A stretch of DNA of 64,000 nucleotides. It comes from Bog-473 sp963817735. Lineage in GTDB: Bacteria > Actinomycetota > Acidimicrobiia > Acidimicrobiales > RAAP-2. Below, piece after piece: positions 17,194 through 26,666 of this stretch; position 1 is the stretch's first letter, and every line of letters starts with the position of its first letter. The DNA lies in contig CAWFPP010000014.1 in the NCBI GenBank assembly GCA_963817735.1, positions 1-64,000 of the forward strand, given 5' to 3'. The translations under genes were made by a program, and so were the position numbers. The notes under the pieces were generated by a model, which searched no databases, was not told the DNA's origin, and saw only the letters and a program-made list of their open reading frames with translations.

Positions 17194-18093
17194 TCAGGTC
17201 AAGCCGAGCGGAGCGAACAGGTCGCCGTCCTTTTCGATGCGTCGCAAGACGTCGGTGGTCTCGAACCGGAGCAGAAGAGAATCCTTCTTGGTGGCGCACC
17301 GGTGCACCTCGCCCGGGCTGACCGGTGTCGACACTGTCGGAGTCGACATGGCCCGCACCGAGTAGACGGCTACCGTCGTCTTGGCGGCATGGTTCTGGCT
17401 CCAGTCGATCAGCACACGTCCGCGGCGTAACGATCTGCGCATGTTCGAGACAACCAGCTCTGGATGATCCGATTCAAGCTTGCGGGCAATCTCATGTGAG
17501 CGATCACGCACGCTGTCCCACGTTGTCTTCGGCCCGACGGCGGCATAGAGCTGCAACCCCTTTGACCCGCTCGTCTTGGCGAATGAGTCCGTCCCCTGCT
17601 GGGCGAGCTCGTCCACGATGTACCCGGCCACCACGCAACATTCGACGATCGATGTGCCCTCGCCAGGATCGAGATCGAAGACCATGTAATCGGGCGGAGC
17701 CGGGAGATTGCGACGCCTGCCGACATGCCAGAGTGGGACGTGAAGCTCTATCGTCCCGAGGTTGGCGGCCCAGGCCAGCGTCGGAAGATCATTGACCATG
17801 GCGTAGGGGATGACGTCCTGGCCGTCGTTGGCGGAGATGTCCACGGACGCCACCCAATTCGGCGCATGGGATGGGATGTGTTTCTCGAAGAACGACTTGC
17901 CCTCGACCCCGTCGGGGAACCGCTTCATCGTGAGTGGTCTCTCCCGGAGGTGCGGCAGGATCATCGGGGCGATGCGCACGTAGTAATCGATGAGCTGACC
18001 CTTGGTGAAGCCATTGGAGGGAAAGAGCACCTTCTCGAGATTCGATACAGAGAGCTCCCGTCCCCCAATCGTCGTCCGCGTGGAGGCGGCCAT
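17194..18093 (-). CDS. ligD: Stand-alone LigD-type polymerase/primase domain protein
   Basis: This 299-residue archaeo-eukaryotic primase-like domain of the LigD POL family fills gaps and adds nucleotides during non-homologous end joining. Seen: SNLEKVLFPSNGFTKGQLI (5'-phosphate/gap-binding start), VNDLPTLAWAANLGTIELH, the catalytic DLDPGEGTSI (D-x-D) and SGSKGLQLYAAV. The end carries an RxS-like Arg region and DWSQNHAAKTTVAVYSVRA. The ATG at 18093 matches the usual domain start; longer frames overlap the ligase end. It lies 16 bp downstream of the PE-ligase gene, so the two parts of LigD are separate polypeptides. No Ku gene is in the window. Confidence 0.88.
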   Translation of the reverse strand: MAASTRTTIGGRELSVSNLEKVLFPSNGFTKGQLIDYYVRIAPMILPHLRERPLTMKRFPDGVEGKSFFEKHIPSHAPNWVASVDISANDGQDVIPYAMVNDLPTLAWAANLGTIELHVPLWHVGRRRNLPAPPDYMVFDLDPGEGTSIVECCVVAGYIVDELAQQGTDSFAKTSGSKGLQLYAAVGPKTTWDSVRDRSHEIARKLESDHPELVVSNMRRSLRRGRVLIDWSQNHAAKTTVAVYSVRAMSTPTVSTPVSPGEVHRCATKKDSLLLRFETTDVLRRIEKDGDLFAPLGLT

Positions 18094-18109
18094 CACAGGC
18101 CGATCCCAG

Positions 18110-19577
18110 TCATTCCACCACGACCTCGTGCGGTGACTTGTCGGGGCGCAGACCCCGCCAGGTGGGGTGGCGGAGCCGGCCGGCCGTGGTCCATTCGCCG
18201 AATCCGACCTCGCCCACGAGCTCCGGACGGACGAAGTGGGCCTTGCGAGCATCGGCGGACGGGAGCGCGGAGTTGAACGGGCTTTCTGGCGTGGCGAGCT
18301 CCCTCAGATCGCGCAGTAACGCTCTGCGTGCATCTGCGCTGAATCCGGTGCCGACTTTGCCGACGTAGCGCAGCCCACCGGCGTCGGGGATCCCGAGGAG
18401 GAGGGCGCCGAGGCTCTCCTGACGCTCACCTTGGCCATCCGTCCAGGCGCCCACGACCACCTCTTGGGCCCGAAAGGACTTGACCTTCGTCCAATCAGTG
18501 CTGCGTCGCCCCGGTCGATACGGCGAGGCTCGCCGTTTGGCGACGACCCCTTCCAGCCCGTTTGCGACCGCGGCAGCCAGGATGTCCTGACCGGATACAT
18601 CGCGGAACGAGTCTGTCGTCGTGAAGGTCTCACCCGAGAGGTGCAGCGACTCGAGCCGATCACGTCGCGCGTCGTAGTCAGAGTCCATCAGCGAATGTCC
18701 GTTCAGATACAGAAGGTCGAAGGCCACGAAGGTAACGGGGTCCGAAAACGCTCGCCGCTTTGCTTCGCGTGGATTCGACACGTGCATGCGTCGCTGCAGC
18801 ATGGAAAAGCTGGGCCGGCCGTCCTCGCCCAGCGCCACGATCTCACCGTCGACAATGCAGGTGGTCATTCCCAGGAACTTCCCGATTTCGGCGAGCTCCG
18901 GGAACGAGGACGTCACGTCGAGGTCGTTGCGGCTCTGCGCTCGCACGCGACCGCCTTCGACGAAGAGGATCGCTCGGACGCCATCCCACTTGATCTCGAA
19001 GGCCCAGTCCGTGATCCCGGGCGGGAGCCTTCCCGCCACCGCGAGCATGGGCTTGACGGCGCTGGGCAAGGGGTCGGCTCGGCTGGACGGCCCGTGCCGG
19101 TGGATCATCCAGTCGCGGTCCTTGGTCTGGAAGAGCACGAAGCTCCCCTTGCCGCCCTTCTTCCCATGGAGCACGAACTTGACCTCGGAGTCCGACCACT
19201 TCTCCACGTCGTAGTACCCGCTGTCCCAGATCGTCATCTGGCCGCCCCCGTACTCGCCCCGTGGGATCGCGCCCTCGAAGGTCGCATACTCCAGCGGATG
19301 GTCCTCGGTGTGCACGGCGAGGTGGTTCTGCTCCGGGGTCTCCGGGAGGCCCTTGGGGAGTGCCCAGGAGGCCAGCACGCCGTCTCGCTCGAGCCGGAGA
19401 TCCCAGTGGAGGCTCCACCGCGTGGTGCTCTTGGATCACGAAGCGTTGGCCGGGCGAACGGTCGGGCGATCGGCCACCGAACGGCTCGGGCGTCTTCTTC
19501 GGATCTCGCTTGGTGCGGTAGGGAGCGAGCTTCCCCGCCTTGCCTTCTCCACCTCCACCCGTGGACCTCGGTGTCAC
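18110..19577 (-). CDS. ligD: LigD phosphoesterase-ATP-dependent ligase (one frameshift)
   Basis: This is the end-joining ligase. The N-terminal 3'-phosphoesterase (PE) domain shows RFVIQEHHA, then HWDLRLERDG, GAIPRGEYGGGQMTIWD and KGSFVLFQTKDRDWMI. The ligase core follows, with the adenylation motif FEIKWDGVRAIL (K-x-D-G), CIVDGEIVALGEDGRPSF and EGVVAKRRAS. The OB domain closes with YVGKVGTGFSADARRAL. A single base is missing near 19418: conserved residues switch frame between HHA and SLHWDL. GTG at 19577. It is followed by the stand-alone polymerase gene; together they equal a LigD with the order PE-LIG plus POL. Confidence 0.87.
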
Positions 19578-19794
19578 CAGCCACCACCGTACTCATAGGT
19601 TCGGGTTGGCTGTTGCAACTCGGATATGAGTTCGGGGCCATCGCGAATCAGGCCATACGCCACCTCGCGGGCGGCTCCCGAGGACCCTCGTTTGCCGGCG
19701 GAGGCGGGTTCATTCCGGTCTGATTCGGACTCGTGGGGTGTGGTCCCGTAAGGTCATAGAGTCGCCACGCGATGTGCGACGGGGATTGGGGGCC

Positions 19795-20946
19795 ATGGCG
19801 ATACAGATCGGGCAGCTTATTGAGGCCGCGGTGACGCGAGTGGGCTCGGATGATTTCGGGGGAGACACGTGGCGTGAGGGCCTCGATGTCCTGGTGGGTT
19901 CGCTCGCTGCGGACTCGGCGCTCAACGAGCTGGGCGAGAGCGTGATGACCGATCAGATCGTGGGTCTGCTGGTGAACCGGCTCGAGGTGGAGCAGTGGTA
20001 CGCGAGGCATCCCGAGATCGAGGAGCAGGACATCGTCGCCCCGTTATTCGGGCTCGGCCTTCCCCGTACGGGTTCCACCGCCTTGAGCTTCCTGCTGGCC
20101 AGCGACACGGCCCGGCGTTCGTTGCGGACGTGGGAGGCCGGAAGGCCCTGCCCGCCGCCAGAGACCGCGACCGAGCACAGCGACCCGAGGATCGCCGAGG
20201 CACAAGTCGGCATTGACATCACGAACGAGATGTTTCCTGGCTTCGTTGGCATGTTGCCGACCTCGGCCACCGGACCGCAGGAGTGCATCCTCCTCATGGC
20301 CCTCGACTTCAGATCACAACTGTTCGAGGGAATGGCTCGGATACCCGCCTACAGCTCGTGGCTGTTGTCTTGCGACATGGAGCCTGCCTACCGCTATCAC
20401 CGGCGTGTGCTGCAGTTGCTGCAATGGCGCTGCCCGCCGGAGCGATGGTGGCTCAAGACCCCAGCGCACATGCACTCGATCGATGCGCTGGACCGGGTCT
20501 ATCCTGATGCAAGGTTCGTGATGACGCACCGTGACGTGGGGAAGGTCCTCCCGTCGGTGTGCGCCGTGTTCGAGGCTCTGTCCGACGTGCTGACCGAGCG
20601 ACCCGATCCCTTGGCGATCGGCGTCCACAATTCGGAGCTGTGGCGCTACTCATTGGAGCGCCTCATTGCATTTCGAGACGGCGGGAACGAGGGGCGCTTC
20701 TTCGACGTCTCGTTCGGCGAGGTGCAGCGCGATCCGATGGCGGCTGTGGGAAACCTTTACGCCGACCTCGGCGACGAGCTCAGCGACGATGCTCGGCGAA
20801 ACATGGAGGCCTGGTGGGCCGGGAGCTCGAAGGAGCGCTCTGGGCCGCACACCTACAGGGCCGAGACGTTCGGGCTGGATCCGGCGGTCATCCGGGAGCA
20901 GTTCTCCTTCTACTACGACAGGTTCGACGTCGCACTCGAGGACTGA
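19795..20946 (+). CDS. PAPS-dependent sulfotransferase family protein
   Basis: This 383-residue protein of the Sulfotransfer_3 group is predicted to transfer sulfate from PAPS to an unknown acceptor. The 5'-phosphosulfate loop is FGLGLPRTGSTALSFLLASD. The 3'-phosphate region is ARFVMTHRDVGKVLPSVCAV, followed by the family's C-terminal helix with FYYDRFDVAL. The catalytic-type His lies in KTPAHMHSID. The ATG at 19795 has GGGGG upstream and gives the standard N-terminus. Actinobacteria often carry several such genes for lipid or secondary-metabolite sulfation. It is a single-gene unit divergent from the ligase gene. Confidence 0.85.
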   Translation: MAIQIGQLIEAAVTRVGSDDFGGDTWREGLDVLVGSLAADSALNELGESVMTDQIVGLLVNRLEVEQWYARHPEIEEQDIVAPLFGLGLPRTGSTALSFLLASDTARRSLRTWEAGRPCPPPETATEHSDPRIAEAQVGIDITNEMFPGFVGMLPTSATGPQECILLMALDFRSQLFEGMARIPAYSSWLLSCDMEPAYRYHRRVLQLLQWRCPPERWWLKTPAHMHSIDALDRVYPDARFVMTHRDVGKVLPSVCAVFEALSDVLTERPDPLAIGVHNSELWRYSLERLIAFRDGGNEGRFFDVSFGEVQRDPMAAVGNLYADLGDELSDDARRNMEAWWAGSSKERSGPHTYRAETFGLDPAVIREQFSFYYDRFDVALED

Positions 20947-21028
20947 GGAACTCGTCTCGCCGCAGGCGGAGCAGGAGTCTCCGCGGGTGCACTGACGTAC
21001 TTCGGCTGTGTGCCTGCGGCGGGCACGA

Positions 21029-21475
21029 TCACGCGCCCTGTTGCTTTAGGGCGCCTTCCAGGTGCTCGATCAGATCGGCGAGGTCCTTGAGGCCGCCTTG
21101 AGTATGGATGTCGAGTCGATCGAGGATCTGGACTGTGTCGTCGTAGGTGTGTTGGGATCGGACGTCACTGGCCAGGCTCTGCACGTTTTGGCCGACCATG
21201 ATGACCGACAGCAGGACCAATTGGAGGAACGTTTGGGCTATCCAGGCTATGAGGCCCTCACCTCCCGGCTTCAGCGCCGGTCTCAATCCAATGAAAGCAA
21301 TGACTGCAAACACGTACGCGCACCACATTGATCCGACGATATTGGTGAGGAAGACGGCGATCTTGGCATTGATTCCGTCGGCTCTCTGAATGTCGCTCCG
21401 CATTCCGCGAAGACTGATCGCTTCACCAATGTGGCGGCGCGTCTTGACGGGTTTCGCCAGTTCCATTTGACTCAT
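21029..21475 (-). CDS. DUF1003-family membrane protein
   Basis: A 148-residue protein with two TM helices in the DUF1003 arrangement: INAKIAVFLTNIVGSMWCAY, the second helix region IAQTFLQLVLLSVIMVGQNV, then a helical cytoplasmic tail with DVRSQHTYDDTVQILDRLD and a heptad-like ending. The function of DUF1003 is unknown. AAGGAGAG is positioned well before the ATG at 21475. It stands alone between the sulfotransferase and the GGDEF-EAL gene. Confidence 0.82.
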   Translation of the reverse strand: MSQMELAKPVKTRRHIGEAISLRGMRSDIQRADGINAKIAVFLTNIVGSMWCAYVFAVIAFIGLRPALKPGGEGLIAWIAQTFLQLVLLSVIMVGQNVQSLASDVRSQHTYDDTVQILDRLDIHTQGGLKDLADLIEHLEGALKQQGA

Positions 21476-21747
21476 TGTGCTCTCCTTTTCACTCGTGAGA
21501 CTCTTGCGAACGAGCCTGCTGCCTCTCCACCGATAGAGCGGAATGGACGGCAGGTGACAGTCGTTCGACCGCCATCCTGCCAGCGGTGCTCAGGCACGAT
21601 GGGTGATTCCGCGAGGATCCAGCAAGGTCACGATGTCTGAGACGCCTACCGTTGTTCCTGCGCGCGTTGGGATCTACCGGCGCCCAAGAAGAGTCACGAC
21701 GTGGTTGAGGCCCGACGACGGAGATAATTCGAGTGGTCGGAAGCCCG

Positions 21748-23931
21748 TTAGTTCATCGTTTCGGTCGCATGCGACCGATCCAGCCCGGCGAAATCAAGCT
21801 GGTTCGCAGGACACGGGGCCTGGATCGCGTAGCCCTGGCCTGCATCGCACCCGAGCCCTGCCAAGACGCTAATGAATCCGAGACGCTCGATACCCTCGGC
21901 GACAACGCGCAGACCGAGAGCGTGGCCAAGATCGATGATGGAGCGGACGATGTCCTCGTCCCGTCCTCCCGTCTCAGCAACCTGAAAGCTCGACGTGAAC
22001 GTGCGGTCCAACTTGAGCTCGCCGACGGTGAGGTCGTTCAGGTGGGAGATGGAAGAGAACCCCGTGCCGAAGTCGTCGATCGATACAAGGATGCCCGAAT
22101 CGGACAGGCTCTGTATGACGCGTGTTGATCGGGTCAGGTCGGCCATGACCATCCCTTCGGTGATCTCGAGCACCAGGGCTTCGGTCGGCAGGCCGGCGCG
22201 CTCCAGGATTTCGCCGACGCGCCGGGGGAGGGATGAATCCAAGAGGTCCGTGGCGAGGAGGTTGACCGCGACGGCGGCGTGATGACCCTTGTGCCACCAG
22301 CGGGCGCATTCGCCCACCGCTTCTTCGAAGACCCAGGCGGCGAGGGCATGGACGAGTCCGCTCTCCTCGGCGAGCGCCAAGAGGTGCTCAGGCGGGATGA
22401 GTCCCAGAGTCGGATGGGGCCACCGCAGGAGTGCCTCGACGGTGATTACCTTGCCGGTCCGCAGGTCGATTTCGGGTTGGTAGTGCAATACAAGAGAACG
22501 ATCGCTCATCGCCAGCCGCAAATCCTCAATGAGCGCGAACCGGTCGGACTCGTCGTCGAGGGCGCTCTCGTAGACGTCGAAAGAGCCCCGCTCGTTCTTG
22601 GCCCGGTACATGGCAATATCGGCGCAGCGGATCAGGTCGGCTGCGTTCTCGGCGTGATGTGGGGCAAGCGCGACGCCGATGCTTGCGCCAACGTGCAGGC
22701 TGGCAGTGCTGACGTCGATCGGTTGCTCTAGCAGCGTCGTGATCCGTTGCGCCACGGTAGTCGCCTTGAACGCGTCCGCCCCATAGAGGAGCACGGCGAA
22801 CTCGTCACCGCCCATGCGCGCCACGAGGTCGTTACGGCGGACGACTTGGCGGATGCGGGGCCCGATCTGACGCAACAGTGCGTCCCCTGTCTGGTGTCCG
22901 AAGGAATCGTTGATCTCCTTGAAGTGATCCAGATCGATTAGCAGCAGGGCCAGGCCATTGGTTTGCGAAGTTCCCTCGCGCAGCGCGGTCAGGGCTTGCT
23001 CGAGTTCGTCCAGAAGCCGTCGGCGGTTCCCGAGTCCTGTGAGCTCGTCGGTCACCGCTTCGTGATGGCGTGTGTCGTTGAGCGCTCTCTGCTCGCGCAA
23101 CGAGAGGGCCATGCGGGCTGCTCCAGCAAAGAGCGTGGCGCCGGCGAGACCCAGCGCGACCGCGCTCATGGCCTGCAGGTTGCCCAGCACCAGGATCGCA
23201 ATGCCGGCTACTAAGACGAGGGTGAGGATGATGAGGCGCGTCGCTCTCTCGAAGATCAGGGCCCGAGGAGTTGTGTTGGGGCGAAGCCAGATTGAGACGG
23301 TCATGATGACGAATGCCGCTGGCCACAGCAGGTTCAGGGGTAAGCCCGTCGTCTGATGCAGGGCAGGCGAGGACCGGTACAGGGACGCGATGTCGCCGAG
23401 CCCCATAAGTGCGCATCCGCCCGCGAAGAGGAGGGTGCGCACTGGATGGCGCGGCACCATGGCGGTCGCTCCGACTGCCAGTGCCAGCAGAACGACATCA
23501 CCGATGGGATAGGCCAGATTGATCGCACCGGAGGCCGGCGTCCCCGCAACCGCGCTCACAGCTCCGTCGAGGACGAACGCGGTGCAGATGGCGGCGGTCC
23601 CCAAGCTGGCGATGGCTCCGTCAAGCAACGCACTCGGTTTGATCGGCCCCAGCTCGGAGCGGACGAGAAGGAAGAGTGCGACGCAGGCCATCGGGTAGAA
23701 GAGAAGGGTGAACCCGTCGGCTACCGACGGAGTCGAATGGGACGACTGGAGGCTCCAGGCGATATCGCCGAGGGCCCACGCACACAGAGCCCCGGCGAAT
23801 GAAACGACCGCCCAGCGGGTGGGCCGGGTGGAGAGCGCCTGTCCGAGATATTCCAGCACTCGAAGGAGATCGCGCCGCGGCCCGGGGGCGGCCTCCACCC
23901 TTGTCTTACCCCCCTCCGTCTGCGACATCAC
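21748..23931 (-). CDS. Membrane-bound GGDEF-EAL bifunctional c-di-GMP protein
   Basis: A 727-residue protein predicted to synthesise and/or degrade cyclic di-GMP. The N-terminal 270 residues hold about eight or nine TM helices. The GGDEF domain (DELTGLGNRRRLLDELE, LLIDLDHFKEINDSFGHQ, canonical ARMGGDEFAVLLYG) lies at about 290-460. The EAL domain follows (VITVEALLRWPHP, VLEITEGMVMADL, DDFGTGFSSISHLN, LKLDRTF, AEGIE), ending GYAIQAPCPA. Active-site residues for both activities are present. The membrane part may sense an unknown signal. No frameshift. Confidence 0.93.
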   Translation of the reverse strand: MMSQTEGGKTRVEAAPGPRRDLLRVLEYLGQALSTRPTRWAVVSFAGALCAWALGDIAWSLQSSHSTPSVADGFTLLFYPMACVALFLLVRSELGPIKPSALLDGAIASLGTAAICTAFVLDGAVSAVAGTPASGAINLAYPIGDVVLLALAVGATAMVPRHPVRTLLFAGGCALMGLGDIASLYRSSPALHQTTGLPLNLLWPAAFVIMTVSIWLRPNTTPRALIFERATRLIILTLVLVAGIAILVLGNLQAMSAVALGLAGATLFAGAARMALSLREQRALNDTRHHEAVTDELTGLGNRRRLLDELEQALTALREGTSQTNGLALLLIDLDHFKEINDSFGHQTGDALLRQIGPRIRQVVRRNDLVARMGGDEFAVLLYGADAFKATTVAQRITTLLEQPIDVSTASLHVGASIGVALAPHHAENAADLIRCADIAMYRAKNERGSFDVYESALDDESDRFALIEDLRLAMSDRSLVLHYQPEIDLRTGKVITVEALLRWPHPTLGLIPPEHLLALAEESGLVHALAAWVFEEAVGECARWWHKGHHAAVAVNLLATDLLDSSLPRRVGEILERAGLPTEALVLEITEGMVMADLTRSTRVIQSLSDSGILVSIDDFGTGFSSISHLNDLTVGELKLDRTFTSSFQVAETGGRDEDIVRSIIDLGHALGLRVVAEGIERLGFISVLAGLGCDAGQGYAIQAPCPANQLDFAGLDRSHATETMN

Positions 23932-24167
23932 TGGTGAAATCGGCGTTTCGGCGTCCCAGCTTGACGAGATAGTGGGACGTCGTGTTGCAGGTTGGTGGCG
24001 GACCGTCCGGACGGCGCCTGTCCGGCCAGGGCCTGAACTGGGATAACACTCAGCCGCCTGTCAGGCGGGTGGCTTCGACCCCATATCCAAACGTGAGAGA
24101 GGTTGGATACTGGGCAGATTCAGGAGCTGGCCCGCCATACCATCCGCATGGCGCTCCCGATCACTGC

Positions 24168-25298
24168 TCAGTCGGCATTCGTTTCCGCGAGCGCAGCGTG
24201 AGCTTCGGCGATCTCGCACTCCCACTTTTGCTCGATCTCTCCGAAGTGCCAGACGGCCAAGGCCACGATCCACGTCACCACGAAGACCCCGACAATGATG
24301 AACCCAGCGCGGTTGATGTTGAAGTTCTGCATGAAACCCCAGAAGCCACCACCCAGGTTCGTCTCCTGTGCGATGAGGCCCAGGATCTCGACGGTGCCGA
24401 TGAACAGCGCAATGAAGACGGACAGGCCGGTGATCGTCAGGTTGTAGTAGATCTTGCGGATCGGCTTGGCGAAGGCCCAGTCGTAGGCGAAATTCATGAA
24501 ACACCCATCGATGGTGTCGAAAAGGCACATCCCTGCGGCGAAGAGGAGCGGCAGAGAGATCACCGCGTAGAAGGGCAAGCCACCCACCACGGCGGATCCA
24601 GCCAGCACCAGGAGGGCGACCTCGGTGGCCGTGTCGAACCCGAGACCGAAGAGCACCCCGACCGGGTACATCTTCCAAGGGGTGTCGATGCGCTTGGCGT
24701 AGCCTCCGAGGAAGCGGTTCATCAGCCCTCGGTTGTCGAGCTGACGTTCGAGCTCCCCGTCGTCGTAGCAGCCCTGGCGCATCTCCCTGCTCACCTTGAC
24801 GATCGAGACCAGCACAATGAGGTTCAAGAGGCCGATCAGGTAGAGAAAGGTTCCCGACACGGAAGTGCCGATGATCGCCGTCCAGTGGTGTAGGCCCGAA
24901 CCGCCGTTCTTCACAGCGCCGTTCAGAGCCCGGATGCCGAAGTTCAGCAGCACGGCGAGAACGAACACGATGCTGGAGTGGCCGAGCGAGAAGAAGTACC
25001 CGACGCTGAGGGGCCGCTTGCCGTCCTGAATGAGCTTGCGCGTCGTGTTGTCGATAGCGGCGATGTGGTCGGCGTCGAAGGCGTGGCGCATACCGAGCGT
25101 GTAGGCAAGGACTCCGGTACCGAAGCCGAAGACTTCTGTTTTGGAGATTTGATAGTGGCCTCGTAGCGCCACCACCAACATCCCCCAACCGAGTGCGTTG
25201 AGGCCGATGATGGTGAACGCCATACCACCGACCTTCAGCCATTCCCGCGGCATCAGGCCGTCACGCATTCTCGTGATCCGGGATCGCACGGTTGCCAT
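24168..25298 (-). CDS. Nickel/cobalt permease, HoxN/NixA (NiCoT) family
   Basis: A 376-residue secondary transporter for Ni2+/Co2+ with eight TM helices. Signatures are RHAFDADHIAAIDN (the H-x4-D-H metal motif in helix II), SLGHSSIVFVLA and LGFDTATEVALLVL, with TIDGCFMNFAYDWAF later. The ATG at 25298 places the cytoplasmic N-terminus correctly, with GGAGG some 12 bp upstream. It is divergently arranged with a Fur-family regulator, and two palindromes lie in the shared promoter region, so nickel- or metal-dependent repression is likely. Confidence 0.92.
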   Translation of the reverse strand: MATVRSRITRMRDGLMPREWLKVGGMAFTIIGLNALGWGMLVVALRGHYQISKTEVFGFGTGVLAYTLGMRHAFDADHIAAIDNTTRKLIQDGKRPLSVGYFFSLGHSSIVFVLAVLLNFGIRALNGAVKNGGSGLHHWTAIIGTSVSGTFLYLIGLLNLIVLVSIVKVSREMRQGCYDDGELERQLDNRGLMNRFLGGYAKRIDTPWKMYPVGVLFGLGFDTATEVALLVLAGSAVVGGLPFYAVISLPLLFAAGMCLFDTIDGCFMNFAYDWAFAKPIRKIYYNLTITGLSVFIALFIGTVEILGLIAQETNLGGGFWGFMQNFNINRAGFIIVGVFVVTWIVALAVWHFGEIEQKWECEIAEAHAALAETNAD

Positions 25299-25353
25299 CG
25301 AGAAGACGCCTCCAGGGTTGGCCGCTTGGAGGCACGGTATGCCAAATGCGAGG

Positions 25354-25392
25354 CTATTGCAATAGGGAGCGGTTAGTAATATGATTGCCAAT
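25354..25392. promoter_or_regulatory. Two palindromes between Ni permease and Fur-family gene
   Basis: CTATTGCAATAG (25354-25365) is a perfect palindrome and ATTGCCAAT (25384-25392) is a perfect dyad with a central C. Both lie in the 107-bp divergent promoter region. The TTGC...GCAA character recalls operators of nickel-responsive Fur proteins (Nur). They are likely binding sites for the adjacent regulator; this is inference. Confidence 0.5.
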
Positions 25393-25405
25393 ACAATGGG
25401 ATGTC

Positions 25406-25861
25406 ATGGGCAGTCCCGTCAGCGTTGAGGGTGCTCCGGCCGACCTGAGTTCGGTGGAGTCCGTTCTCGCCCTTGTGCGTGAGCACGGGGGCAGAGCAAC
25501 CAGCTCCCGCCGTCTCCTCCTCGAGGTGCTCTTCGAGGCTTCAGGGCATGTGTCCGCCGAGGATCTGGCACTGGCGGTGCAGACGAGGGCGCCCGATGTG
25601 CATATCTCGACGATCTATCGAAATCTTGAAGAGTTGGAGAAGCTCGGCGTCGTCGTCCATGCGCATCTCGGTCACGGTCCTGCTACGTACCACCTCGCTG
25701 GACACGCGCACTGTCACCTCGTCTGCGAGTCATGCGGAGCGATCATCGATGTGCCAGAGGACCTTTTCCGAAGTCTCAACCGGACGACCAGAGAGCGGTT
25801 CGGGTTCGCCATCAATCCGCGTCATTTCGCCGTCCTAGGGCGATGCGAGAATTGCCAGTGA
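25406..25861 (+). CDS. Fur-family metalloregulator (Nur/Zur/Fur-like)
   Basis: A 151-residue repressor. The N-terminal winged helix carries the family DNA-binding helix (VHISTIYRNLEELEKLGVVV). The dimer/metal domain has AGHAHCHLVCESCGAIIDV (HxHCHxxCxxC) and a C-terminal CENCQ, giving a CxxC pair for structural zinc. The divergent HoxN-type permease suggests Ni or Co as the signal, as for actinobacterial Nur, but sequence alone does not separate Nur from Zur or Fur. ATG 25406 was chosen as the N-terminal Met closest to the usual family start. Confidence 0.88.
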   Translation: MGSPVSVEGAPADLSSVESVLALVREHGGRATSSRRLLLEVLFEASGHVSAEDLALAVQTRAPDVHISTIYRNLEELEKLGVVVHAHLGHGPATYHLAGHAHCHLVCESCGAIIDVPEDLFRSLNRTTRERFGFAINPRHFAVLGRCENCQ

Positions 25862-25885
25862 GGGAAGCGCGCCCGAAGGCCTGGA

Positions 25886-26350
25886 TCAGGCGTCCATAGA
25901 ATAGAACAGGTTGAGAATCGTTCCGTAATATTCGGGCCCAACCGTCTCCGCGTCGTAGTGGACGAAGACCAGAGGCAGGTTGTCCGGATCCCGTCCGCGG
26001 ATTATTTCTGATGCGCCTTTGTCCATGGACTGACGATCGGTAAAGCGATCAGCGCTTCGCAGGATCGGCTCGATCCGATCGAGCTCGGCGAGTGATCCGA
26101 CATTGAAGGTCATCAACCGGAGGCCGAGCGACTGCTGACCATGGCGAGTCTGGAAAGCGCTTCGCGTCTCGCGCAGGACGAGCACCGCCGAGGTGGGGGA
26201 GACGTCGCCGAGAACTGCGATGCGGTCCTCGCGGGTGATCACATCAAAAGGTCCGAGCTCTCCGTAGAAAGCGACCGACCGATCGAGCTCGGCGACGGCA
26301 ATCAGCGAGGAGCGTATTGCCCATGGCTGTACGACGTGATCTGTAGGCAT
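25886..26350 (-). CDS. VOC-superfamily (glyoxalase-like) protein
   Basis: A 154-residue protein with the vicinal-oxygen-chelate pattern: RSSLIAVAELDRSVAFYGEL begins one beta-alpha-beta-beta-beta module, and LGLRLMTFNVGSLAELDRIE begins the second. GRDPDNLPLVFVHYD is the closing strand, in which such proteins carry a metal-ligand Glu or Asp. The family includes glyoxalases, dioxygenases and resistance proteins; the substrate is unknown. AAGGAAG precedes the ATG at 26350. It is convergent with the Fur-family gene. Confidence 0.75.
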   Translation of the reverse strand: MPTDHVVQPWAIRSSLIAVAELDRSVAFYGELGPFDVITREDRIAVLGDVSPTSAVLVLRETRSAFQTRHGQQSLGLRLMTFNVGSLAELDRIEPILRSADRFTDRQSMDKGASEIIRGRDPDNLPLVFVHYDAETVGPEYYGTILNLFYSMDA

Positions 26351-26666
26351 GGTGCTTCCTTCATTGGTCTCAGAGGTTGTTTGCCGGAAGTGTGTTCTCG
26401 GGAATCAGGCTACAAAGTGCATCCGCGTCGTGCGGCCATCGGGTTGCGAATCCGTAACCTGCGGACTCGAAGTCCGAGCCGAGGCATTCCGCGGATCAGC
26501 TCAGTCCTGTGACCTGGGTCTATCTCCAGAATGGCGTCCGGCTCTTGTCTCTCCATTGGTTCAGCAACACCCGAAGAGTGAGTGAAGTGGCCAAGATGAT
26601 CGACGTGCTCGTGCGTCGTTCAGATGGCGTCGGACGCTGGCCGACTTCTCGTTCAATGAAGGTATT
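26351..26666. other. Intergenic region, no gene seen
   Basis: I find no supported gene in this 316-bp stretch. A GC-rich piece around 26430-26500 has short inverted runs that resemble tRNA arms at a glance, but they do not assemble into a cloverleaf. Confidence 0.4.

Noticed and set aside
18431..19723. 430-codon plus-strand frame opposite the LigD ligase gene.
   Set aside because: The minus strand encodes all ligase motifs; the opposite frame is low in hydrophobic core residues and matches nothing.
26430..26500. tRNA-like arms (GGACTCGAAGTCC and a GGTT...AATCC run).
   Set aside because: The pieces do not fold into a cloverleaf with proper spacing, and there is no acceptor stem or T-loop consensus.
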